NCBI GenBank assembly: GCA_024690485.1 | Contig: JAILPB010000015.1 | Location: 1 to 37,299 of the forward strand | DNA length: 37,299 nt | Origin: Butyrivibrio sp. | GTDB taxonomy: Bacteria; Bacillota; Clostridia; Lachnospirales; Lachnospiraceae | Direction of reading: 5' to 3' | Part shown: one piece after another, positions 29,459-37,299 of the stretch | Position numbering within the stretch: the first letter of the stretch is position 1 | Layout: each line of letters starts with the position of its first letter | The notes under the pieces: model-generated | The model's database searches: none | What the model was told of the DNA's origin: nothing | What the model saw: only the letters and a program-made list of their open reading frames with translations | Translations under genes and position numbers: made by a program

Positions 29459-30787
29459 ATGAAGAAATATCTGGAGATGACAAAAGCAGAGCTTGAGAAG
29501 GAATTAGTAGAGCTCAAGGCACAGTATAAGAAGTATCAGGGAATGGATCTGACACTTAATATGGCGAGAGGAAAGCCCTGTCACGAACAGCTTGACCTTT
29601 CAATGGGGATGATGGATGCACTTAATTCAGATGCCGACCTTTCCTGCGAAGACGGTACTGACTGCCGTAACTATGGCGTGCTTACAGGTATAGATGAGGC
29701 CAAAGTTTTAATCGGCGCAATGATGGAGAATAAGCCCGAAAATATCATTATTTACGGTAATTCATCTCTGAACGTAATGTATGATACTGTTTCAAGAGCT
29801 TATACTCACGGAATTATGGGAAATACTCCCTGGTGCAAGCTGGATAAGATTAAATTTCTTTGCCCTGTTCCGGGTTATGACAGACATTTTGCGATTACCG
29901 AGTATTTCGGAATAGAGATGATCAACATTGATATGACTCCCGAAGGTCCTGACATGGACCAGGTTGAGAAGCTTGTGGAATCAGATGAAGCAATAAAGGG
30001 TATCTGGTGTGTTCCTAAGTATTCCAATCCCCAGGGATATTCATATTCAGATGAGACAGTAAGACGTTTTGCAAGACTTAAGCCTGCAGCAAAGGACTTC
30101 AGAATTTTCTGGGATAATGCATATGGTATTCACCATCTCTACGATGATGATCAGGATTATCTGATTGAGATCCTTGCAGAGTGTAAGAAGGCAGGAAATC
30201 CTGACCTTGTTTATAAGTTTGCTTCCACTTCCAAGATCACTTTCCCCGGAAGCGGAATCGCTGCCCTTGCTACATCACTTAATAACCTTGATGATATTAC
30301 AACGCAGCTTCAGAACCAGACTATCGGTCATGATAAGGTTAACCAGCTTAGACATGTGCGTTTCTTTGGTGATATCGAAGGAATGAAGGCACATATGAGA
30401 AAGCATGCTGACATCATAAGACCTAAGTTTGATGCAGTTTTAGAGATCCTTGAGAGAGATCTTACTCCCTGCGGAATCGGAGAGTGGACAAAGCCCAAGG
30501 GAGGTTACTTCATTAGCTTTGATGCACCCGAAGGATGTGCTAAGGCTATCGTAGACAGAGCTAAGAAAGCCGGCGTAACTATGACAGGCGCAGGCGCAAC
30601 CTTCCCTTACAAGAAGGATCCCCATGACAGCAACATCAGAATAGCTCCCACATTTCCTTCACTTGGAGAGCTTAGAACAGCCATGGATATCTTTACAGTA
30701 TGTGTAAGACTTGTTTCAGCAACTAAGATTCTTGAAAACATGGAAAACGCACCTGTTAAAGAAGAAAAGAAATCTACAAAGAAATAA
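29459..30787 (+). CDS. Class I aminotransferase, aspartate-aminotransferase-like
   Basis: MDLTLNMARGKPCHEQLDLSMGM, CVPKYSNPQGYSYSDETVRR, WDNAYGIHHL, FASTSKITFPGSGIAAL. ATG 29459 preferred over 29450 for RBS spacing. Confidence 0.85.
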   Translation: MKKYLEMTKAELEKELVELKAQYKKYQGMDLTLNMARGKPCHEQLDLSMGMMDALNSDADLSCEDGTDCRNYGVLTGIDEAKVLIGAMMENKPENIIIYGNSSLNVMYDTVSRAYTHGIMGNTPWCKLDKIKFLCPVPGYDRHFAITEYFGIEMINIDMTPEGPDMDQVEKLVESDEAIKGIWCVPKYSNPQGYSYSDETVRRFARLKPAAKDFRIFWDNAYGIHHLYDDDQDYLIEILAECKKAGNPDLVYKFASTSKITFPGSGIAALATSLNNLDDITTQLQNQTIGHDKVNQLRHVRFFGDIEGMKAHMRKHADIIRPKFDAVLEILERDLTPCGIGEWTKPKGGYFISFDAPEGCAKAIVDRAKKAGVTMTGAGATFPYKKDPHDSNIRIAPTFPSLGELRTAMDIFTVCVRLVSATKILENMENAPVKEEKKSTKK

Positions 30788-30797
30788 AGGACATTTT

Positions 30798-32759
30798 ATG
30801 GCAAAAGGTTTTCCGCCTATTAGCAAAAATGATATGAAAGAGATGGGCATAGACCAGCTTGACTTTGTCTATGTATGTGGTGATGCATATGTGGATCATT
30901 CAAGCTTTGGTGCGGCCATCATTGTAAGAACATTAGAGGCTCACGGTTATAGCGTGGGCCTTATTTGTCAGCCCGATTTTAGGGATGAAAACAGTATAAC
31001 CGTTCTGGGAGAGCCAAGGCTTGGGTTCCTGGTTTCTGCAGGCAACATGGATTCCATGGTAAACCATTACACCGTTGCCAAAAAGAAGAGGAAGACAGAT
31101 GCCTACAGCCCCGGGGGAGTAAGGGGAAAGCGCCCGGATTATGCGGTTATCGTTTATTGCAATCTGATCAGAAAAATATACAAAAACAATCCAATAATAA
31201 TCGGTGGAATCGAAGGAAGTTTAAGAAGACTTGGGCACTACGATTACTGGTCAAATAAGGTCAGAAGATCGATCCTTCTTGATTCCGGTGCAGATATCGT
31301 ATCCTACGGAATGGGAGAAGTGAGCATCGTTGAGATAGCAGATGCGCTATCTTCCGGATTAGATGTAAAGGATATTACCTTTGTAAATGGAACAGTCTAT
31401 AAGACAAGAAATGAAGAAGACATCTATGATGCAGTAAGACTTCCGGATTTTGAGGATATAAAAAGCGATAAGAAGAGCTACGCCGAGAGCTTTAGGATTC
31501 AGTATCAGAACACTGATCCTTTTAATGGAAAAAGACTTTATGAAACCTATGATAAGAGTCTTTTCGTTGTACAAAATCCCCCTGCAAGGCCACTTACCCA
31601 GCAGGAACTTGATGATACCTATGACAGACCTTACATGAGGGCTTGGCATCCAATTTACGATTCTCAGGGAGGTGTTCCAGCCTTCAATGAGATAAAGTAC
31701 TCAATAACTTCAAACAGAGGTTGCTTTGGGGAGTGTAATTTCTGTGCGCTTACATTCCATCAGGGAAGAATAGTACAGTGCAGAAGCCATGAATCGATTA
31801 TTAAAGAGGCAAAGCTTTTTAAGGAAGAAAAAGACTTTAAGGGATATATCCATGATGTGGGAGGTCCCACAGCCCAGTTTAGAGCACCCGCCTGCAAAAA
31901 GCAGATGACAAAGGGCGCTTGCCCAAATAAGAAGTGTCTGCATCCCGAAGTATGTAAAAATATGGATGTGGATCACAAGGATTATATGAAGCTTCTCAAA
32001 AAGCTAAGAGAAATGCCGGGAATCAAAAAGGTATTTGTAAGAAGCGGTATTAGATTTGACTACCTTCTTGCAGACAAGGACCAGAGCTTTTTAAGGGAGC
32101 TTTGTAAGCATCATATAAGCGGACAGCTCCGTGTTGCTCCGGAGCATATATCAGATAACGTCCTTGATAAAATGGGTAAACCCAAGGTCAAGGTATATGA
32201 CAAGTTTATCGAGAAGTTTGATAAGGTGAACAAGGAACTAGGACTTAATCAGTACGCGGTGCCTTATCTTATGTCATCCCATCCAGGAAGTACCTTGAAG
32301 GATGCAATTGCTCTTGCTGAATACTTATGTAAGCACAGGCTGAGCCCCGAGCAGGTTCAGGACTTTTATCCAACGCCGGGAACAGTGTCCACCTGTATGT
32401 ATTACACAGGCATAGACCCTATTTCCATGAAGGAAGTATATGTAGCCAAAGATCCTCATGAAAAGGCTATGCAGAGGGCACTTATTCAGTTTAGAAGACC
32501 TGAGAACTATGACCTTGTAAAGGAAGCTCTGTTAAAGGAGCACAGAGAAGACCTTATAGGATTTGGGAAGGAATGCCTTATTCCTCCGAGAAAGCCTACG
32601 GAAGACAGAGATTTCCACAGGAAAAATACCGGAAATAAGGGTAATAAGACAAATAAAGGTAATACCGGAAATAAAGGCTTTTCAAAGGATAAAAAGAAAA
32701 AACCTGTAAACAAGGGAAAAACCGGACCTAAGCGAAATGGTAAAAAAAATAGAGCTTAA
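30798..32759 (+). CDS. YgiQ family radical SAM protein
   Basis: NRGCFGECNFCALTFHQGR CxxxCxxC cluster motif; GGIEGSLRRLGHYDYWSNKVRRSIL; basic Gly/Asn/Lys tail. Start moved from 30711 to ATG 30798. Confidence 0.93.
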   Translation: MAKGFPPISKNDMKEMGIDQLDFVYVCGDAYVDHSSFGAAIIVRTLEAHGYSVGLICQPDFRDENSITVLGEPRLGFLVSAGNMDSMVNHYTVAKKKRKTDAYSPGGVRGKRPDYAVIVYCNLIRKIYKNNPIIIGGIEGSLRRLGHYDYWSNKVRRSILLDSGADIVSYGMGEVSIVEIADALSSGLDVKDITFVNGTVYKTRNEEDIYDAVRLPDFEDIKSDKKSYAESFRIQYQNTDPFNGKRLYETYDKSLFVVQNPPARPLTQQELDDTYDRPYMRAWHPIYDSQGGVPAFNEIKYSITSNRGCFGECNFCALTFHQGRIVQCRSHESIIKEAKLFKEEKDFKGYIHDVGGPTAQFRAPACKKQMTKGACPNKKCLHPEVCKNMDVDHKDYMKLLKKLREMPGIKKVFVRSGIRFDYLLADKDQSFLRELCKHHISGQLRVAPEHISDNVLDKMGKPKVKVYDKFIEKFDKVNKELGLNQYAVPYLMSSHPGSTLKDAIALAEYLCKHRLSPEQVQDFYPTPGTVSTCMYYTGIDPISMKEVYVAKDPHEKAMQRALIQFRRPENYDLVKEALLKEHREDLIGFGKECLIPPRKPTEDRDFHRKNTGNKGNKTNKGNTGNKGFSKDKKKKPVNKGKTGPKRNGKKNRA

Positions 32760-32868
32760 ATAGCTCTTTTGGGAGGAGGAGCTGTCAGGTGGGGAACCCG
32801 ACAGCCCTGGTATGAAAAAAGTTTTGTTGGGGGAGTCAGAAGTTATTCACTTCTGATATTGTTATAAT
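32751..32868 (+). ncRNA. Copy B of the three-hairpin intergenic element
   Basis: AGAGCT-TAAAT-AGCTCT, ttttGGGAGG, GCTGTCaGGT-GGGGA-ACCcGACAGC, TATGAAAAAAGTTTTG, TCAGAAGT-TATTC-ACTTCTGA, TGTTATAAT; matches copy A. Confidence 0.65.
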
Positions 32869-33016
32869 ACAACCTAAATTTGTCTAAAGTATGTACGTTC
32901 CCTTAAAGAAACATAACAACTGTTAGGAAATACTTAAGGAAGTATTATTAAATCATAAACTATCATATTTTTGCGTTTTTGTAAATAGAATATGATTAAA
33001 AAGGAAGGATATTTAT

Positions 33017-34123
33017 ATGGACAGAAAAAAGATAATCGTTAAAACCAGTATTATAGGCATAGTAACCAACTGCATTCTTGCGGGTTTTAAGGCTTTTATC
33101 GGAATTATTTCAGGTTCCATAGCTATTACACTTGACGCTGTAAATAATCTAAGTGATGCTTTGTCATCTGTTATCACAATTCTTGGAACAAAGCTTGCGG
33201 GAAAAGCTCCAGACAAAAAGCATCCCCTTGGCTACGGACGTATAGAGTACGTAAGTACAGCCATGATCTCAGTCATCGTGCTTTATGCAGGTGTGACATC
33301 CTTTATAGAATCAGTAAAAAAGATATTCAATCCGGAGATCCCTTCGTATTCAACGATTTCTCTTGTAATCGTTGCAGTTGCCGTTGTAGTGAAGATAGTT
33401 CTCGGAACTTATGTAAAGAATAAGGGAAAAGAAGTTAATTCAGATTCTCTTGTGGCTTCAGGAGAGGATGCAAGACTTGATTCCGTAATATCAGCTTCAA
33501 CTCTGGTGGCAGCCTTTATCTTTATATTTACCGGGCTGTCTCTTGAGGCATATCTTGGTGCGGTGATCTCCGTCATCATTATAAAAGCCGGTGCTGAGAT
33601 GCTAAGAGATACACTGTCACAGATTCTTGGTGAGAGGATACAAAATGATTTTACTTTGGCTGTAAAAAAGACTGTGGCTTCATTTCCGGAGGTTGCAGGC
33701 GCTTATGACCTTATCCTTCATAACTACGGACCTGACAAGTATATTGGATCTGTTCATATCGAGGTTCCGGAGGATATTTCAATCAAAAAGCTTGATCAGC
33801 TTGAGAGAGAAATAGCACAGAAGGTTTATAAGGAACACGGAGTAATCATAGAAGCAGTCGGAATTTACTCGCAAAATGCAGAAGATTCTGTTGCAGGAAA
33901 GCTTCACAATGAGATTGTAAGGGTTATAATAAAACATGATTTTGTTAAACAGATACACGGCTTTTATTATGATGAGGTAAAACAGTATGTGTCTTTTGAT
34001 ATAGTAATAAGCTTTGATGCACCTGACCCTGAAAAGATTTTTGAAGAGATCATGACAGATGTCAGAGCAGCGTATCCCGATTATGAATTTGAGGTGGCTC
34101 TCGACAGGGATATTAGCGGCTGA
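33017..34123 (+). CDS. Cation diffusion facilitator (CDF) family transporter
   Basis: GSIAITLDAVNNLSDALSSVITILGTKLAGKAPDKKHPLGYGRIEYVSTAMIS; C-terminal cytoplasmic domain. Confidence 0.93.
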   Translation: MDRKKIIVKTSIIGIVTNCILAGFKAFIGIISGSIAITLDAVNNLSDALSSVITILGTKLAGKAPDKKHPLGYGRIEYVSTAMISVIVLYAGVTSFIESVKKIFNPEIPSYSTISLVIVAVAVVVKIVLGTYVKNKGKEVNSDSLVASGEDARLDSVISASTLVAAFIFIFTGLSLEAYLGAVISVIIIKAGAEMLRDTLSQILGERIQNDFTLAVKKTVASFPEVAGAYDLILHNYGPDKYIGSVHIEVPEDISIKKLDQLEREIAQKVYKEHGVIIEAVGIYSQNAEDSVAGKLHNEIVRVIIKHDFVKQIHGFYYDEVKQYVSFDIVISFDAPDPEKIFEEIMTDVRAAYPDYEFEVALDRDISG

Positions 34124-34148
34124 CGAGCTTTTTTGGTAGGAGAGAGAA

Positions 34149-34733
34149 ATGTTATTTTTACTAAATTCAATACTTCTAGGTGTTGGCCTTGCAATGGATG
34201 CCTTTTCAGTATCTATTGCTGATGCAATGGCTAACCCCACTATGAAAAACTCAAGGAAAAACCTGATTGCAGGAACCTATGCGATTTTTCAGTTCCTTAT
34301 GCCTGTAATAGGTTATGCCTGCGTACATAAGGCGGCTACTGTTTTTACAGAGTTCCAGAAGTTTATTCCATGGATAGCACTTATCCTTCTTGCTTACATA
34401 GGCGGAAAGATGCTTCTAGAGGGGCTTAGAAACCAGTTTGGAGAGGAAGAGGTTGAACCTGCCGATCTTACGCTTAAACTCCTGTTAGTTCAGGGTATTG
34501 CTACTTCAATCGATGCGCTTTCAGTAGGATTTACAATTTCAGATTACACATGGGTGATGGCGATTGGCGCAGCATTTATCATCGCAGTTGTGACTTTTGT
34601 TATCTGCAGAATGGGCCTTCATCTAGGAAGAAAATTCGGATTAAAGCTTGCGGGAAGAGCTACGATTTTTGGCGGCATAATTCTTATAGGAATAGGAATC
34701 GAGATTTTCTTAAAAGGATTCTTTGGATTCTAA
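34149..34733 (+). CDS. mntP: MntP-type manganese efflux pump
   Basis: GVGLAMDAFSVSIADAMA, IGGKMLLEGLR, GIATSIDALSVGFT motifs. Confidence 0.9.
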   Translation: MLFLLNSILLGVGLAMDAFSVSIADAMANPTMKNSRKNLIAGTYAIFQFLMPVIGYACVHKAATVFTEFQKFIPWIALILLAYIGGKMLLEGLRNQFGEEEVEPADLTLKLLLVQGIATSIDALSVGFTISDYTWVMAIGAAFIIAVVTFVICRMGLHLGRKFGLKLAGRATIFGGIILIGIGIEIFLKGFFGF

Positions 34734-34779
34734 GGCGAACCGGATTCGGCGTAAATATATAGATTGCAAGGAGATACAA

Positions 34780-35388
34780 ATGGCGAAGATCAAGAACATT
34801 GAGCAGCTTACAGAGAATAGATTTGTAAACCTGTTTCATTTTTCCGGAGAAAACTCCAAGGGACATAAATCAAATTACTATGTGGCTGCAAGGACTAAGG
34901 ACAAAGAAGGCCTTAAGGCAGTTAAACATAGAAATGATGCGGACGGAGTATCAATTTATGCTCTGTGCGGAGAAAAGAAGGATAAGGTAGTTCTTGTAAG
35001 ACAGTACAGATACCCTATAGACTCATATATCTATGAGTTTCCTGCAGGACTTTGCGAGGAGGGTGAGAACTTCAAGGAAGCTGCTGTTAGAGAACTTCAT
35101 GAGGAGACAGGTCTTAATTTCCATCCACTCGAAGTTGATTCTTTGTACGAGGAGCCCAGATTCTCCTCAGTTGGTATGACTGATGAATCCGTGGCTATGG
35201 TATATGGCTATGCTGACGGCGAGATAAGCGATAAGTTCCAGGAAGTCAGCGAGGAAATAGAAGTTGTTATCGCTGACAGGGATGAAGTCAGAAGGATTCT
35301 TAAGGAGGAGCAGGTAGCAATACTTGCGGCATATCAGCTCATGCATTTTTTGCATGACGAGGATCCCTTCGCATTCCTTAATATATAA
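34780..35388 (+). CDS. NUDIX hydrolase (ADP-ribose pyrophosphatase-like)
   Basis: AAVRELHEETGLNFHPLEVDSLYEEPRF NUDIX-box-like; ATG 34780 with AAGGAG RBS. Confidence 0.85.
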   Translation: MAKIKNIEQLTENRFVNLFHFSGENSKGHKSNYYVAARTKDKEGLKAVKHRNDADGVSIYALCGEKKDKVVLVRQYRYPIDSYIYEFPAGLCEEGENFKEAAVRELHEETGLNFHPLEVDSLYEEPRFSSVGMTDESVAMVYGYADGEISDKFQEVSEEIEVVIADRDEVRRILKEEQVAILAAYQLMHFLHDEDPFAFLNI

Positions 35389-35470
35389 ATGAGATAATGT
35401 TTGTTGTCGGTAATTGGTAAAAGCTTGGTTTTGGGGAAATCATTATTAGTATTTAAAAGGAATTGAAACT

Positions 35471-36169
35471 ATGTCAATCAGAGAGAATTTACTTGAAGTA
35501 GAAGAGAAAATACAGAAGGCCTGCGAAAGAGCAGGTCGTGACAGAAGTGAAGTTACACTTATTGCCGTAAGTAAGACAAAGCCTGTATCCGATATCAGGC
35601 AGGCAATGGACTGCGGAATAAAGGTATTTGGGGAAAATAAGGTTCAGGAAATAAGAGATAAGACAGAGGAGATCAAGGAACCCCTTGACTGGCATATGAT
35701 AGGGCATCTGCAGACTAACAAGGTAAAGTATCTGCCGGGAAAGGTCTGCATGATCCATTCTGTAGATAAAATGAGCCTTGCAGAGGAAATCGAGAAACAG
35801 GCTGCAAAGCATGATCTCGTTATGGATGTTTTATGCGAGGTTAATATGGCAGGGGAGGATTCCAAGTTTGGCCTTACTCCGGAGGAAGCTCCTGATTTTG
35901 TGAGAAGTATCGCAGCTTTCCCTCACGTAAGAGTAAGGGGGCTTATGACAATTGCTCCCTACACGGATGATCCTGAAACTAACAGGGAGTACTTTAGGAA
36001 ACTCCGTGAAATGAAGGATATGCTTTCTGCCGAGAATATCCCCGGCACCCAGATCGATACCTTATCCATGGGAATGACCGGAGACTACGAAGTCGCCATC
36101 GAAGAGGGCGCCACCTTCGTCCGCGTCGGCACCGGCATCTTCGGCGAGCGCAATTATGGCATTTCATGA
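35471..36169 (+). CDS. YggS family PLP homeostasis protein
   Basis: LIAVSKTKPVSDIRQAMDCGIKVFGENKVQEI, WHMIGHLQTNKVKYL, MGMTGDYEVAIEEGATFVRVGTGIFGER. Confidence 0.95.
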   Translation: MSIRENLLEVEEKIQKACERAGRDRSEVTLIAVSKTKPVSDIRQAMDCGIKVFGENKVQEIRDKTEEIKEPLDWHMIGHLQTNKVKYLPGKVCMIHSVDKMSLAEEIEKQAAKHDLVMDVLCEVNMAGEDSKFGLTPEEAPDFVRSIAAFPHVRVRGLMTIAPYTDDPETNREYFRKLREMKDMLSAENIPGTQIDTLSMGMTGDYEVAIEEGATFVRVGTGIFGERNYGIS

Positions 36170-36283
36170 CGCCCCGCGTAAAAAATGTCCGCGCAGAAAT
36201 GATTGTTTACGGCTACTCTGTATGACATCTCACTAAGCTCGATAGAACCTCGCTAAGTGATCTGCACATCCGCGCTGAATCAT

Positions 36284-36358
36284 TAAATAAAATACGACCG
36301 CAAATGCCTCATATCGTGTTACTCAAAACAATCGGCATTTGCGGTCGTATTTTATTTA
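36284..36358. terminator. Long perfect inverted repeat between convergent genes (bidirectional terminator)
   Basis: 25-nt arms TAAATAAAATACGACCGCAAATGCC / GGCATTTGCGGTCGTATTTTATTTA, 25-nt loop. Confidence 0.85.
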
Positions 36359-36628
36359 TGCGCCGTTGGCTACGGCTTTTAGGGCTTCGAATTCGGATTC
36401 GAAGACACCGCCCATTTTTTCCAGTTCATCCCACGCATACCATGAACCTGACAACTGAATTCCGTTTATGGAAACATCGGTTACAACCACCATGAAAGGC
36501 TTGTGGTTAATAACAATGTAGGCTGTACGGTTAAGAGCAAGCGGGATAACATAAATATGCCCTGTGTCAGTCATGTAATTAATCTGATCCAGTGTGAAGT
36601 TCTTGTTTAAAGGCATAGTCCTTTGCAT
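36356..36628 (-). CDS. Hypothetical protein
   Basis: 90 aa ORF with coherent codon usage; no domain recognised. Confidence 0.5.
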   Translation of the reverse strand: MQRTMPLNKNFTLDQINYMTDTGHIYVIPLALNRTAYIVINHKPFMVVVTDVSINGIQLSGSWYAWDELEKMGGVFESEFEALKAVANGA

Positions 36629-36797
36629 CAGATACTCCCTTTGTCTTCGGGCAACAATAATCTACTCTTTTATTCTAAATTTTATTGCAGTTTATAGCAA
36701 GAAAACGATTATAAAATATAAATAAAATTGCTAACTGTTCCAATATCACTAAGAAATAATATAATGTCATAGTAAGAAAAAATACGGTGGAAGTGCT

Positions 36798-37103
36798 ATG
36801 AAAATAAGAGAATTCGTCGAAGCAGATTATCAGAATTTATACGAAACATTATCTGATCCGGAAGTGATGAAGTATATAGAAGAACCTTATTCTGAGGAAA
36901 AGACTTTGGTCTTTCTTCAAGATGCAGGATTATGTGATAAACCATTGATCTATGCAGCCGAGAATGACAATGGCAATTATGTTGGTTATGTAATCTACCA
37001 TGACTACGATATTAGCAGCGTGGAAATAGGATGGATTCTTAAAAAATCTGAATGGGGCAAGGAATACGCCAGAGAACTTACCAAACCTATGCAAAACATA
37101 TAG
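36798..37103 (+). pseudogene. Probable truncated GNAT N-acetyltransferase
   Basis: MKIREFVEADYQNLYETLSDPEVMKYIEEPY...VEIGWILKKSEWGKEYARELTK is GNAT-like but stops at 101 aa, around the acetyl-CoA loop, without the C-terminal half. Confidence 0.5.
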
Positions 37104-37168
37104 AAATGCAGATGTTTATATAAAGGTGGCGTTTGAACGTATATTGGATTGTTTGACCAAAATGTCAG

Positions 37169-37216
37169 AAAAATAGCTATTTTGCAGGATGATTTACTGT
37201 GAAATGGCTATTTTTT
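37169..37216 (+). terminator. Intrinsic terminator
   Basis: AAAAATAGC...GCTATTTTTT with an ATTT/AAAT inner extension. Confidence 0.65.
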
Positions 37217-37255
37217 CTGTTATATTTAAAATATGTTTTTTAGATAAGGAGAGTT

Positions 37256-37299
37256 ATGAATATGGTAGAAATGAAAAAGTTGGGCATGGAAAGCTATGA
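37256..37299 (+). CDS. 5' end of an unidentified CDS (truncated by window end)
   Basis: AAGGAG RBS then ATGAATATGGTAGAAATG..., open to the window end. Confidence 0.4.
   Translation, partial: MNMVEMKKLGMESY

Noticed and set aside
32640-32690. Short DNA repeats as a CRISPR-like array
   Set aside because: In-frame coding repeats of a basic tail; no spacers or regular period.
33009-34149. yybP-ykoY Mn riboswitch upstream of the metal exporters
   Set aside because: No recognisable consensus; the copy A/B element also precedes a serpin gene, so it is not metal-specific.
33779-34240. Antisense ORF of 153 aa
   Set aside because: Antisense shadow across the CDF/mntP genes; composition reflects the complementary strand.
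36304-36495. ORF 63 aa
   Set aside because: Starts within the terminator inverted repeat and is antisense to a better ORF.

Overview
AT-rich Firmicutes chromosome segment, most like Lachnospiraceae/Butyrivibrio by protein and codon character. That assignment is my inference; no search was run. Most of the window is housekeeping or metabolic genes: ung, lysA-like, a tyrosine recombinase, DAHP synthase, threonine synthase, citrate synthase, Xaa-Pro aminopeptidase, a class I aminotransferase, YgiQ radical SAM, CDF and MntP metal exporters, NUDIX and YggS. Motility/c-di-GMP genes are interspersed: an MCP, PilZ, a short flagellin and an EAL-like/HDOD protein. There is a surface-proteolysis pair (papain-like lipoprotein plus serpin lipoprotein) and a C39-like / heparinase II/III / heterodimeric ABC exporter cluster. 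The most interesting non-coding signals are: (1) a three-hairpin intergenic element present twice (about 10649-10775 and 32751-32868), with invariant linkers, compensatory stem changes and a TGTTATRAT box at its end; (2) a large multi-branched ncRNA with its own promoter and terminator (about 27689-27964, possibly raiA-type); (3) a GGA-rich structured leader on the lone flagellin gene. No tRNA, rRNA, CRISPR array, prophage or IS element was recognised.
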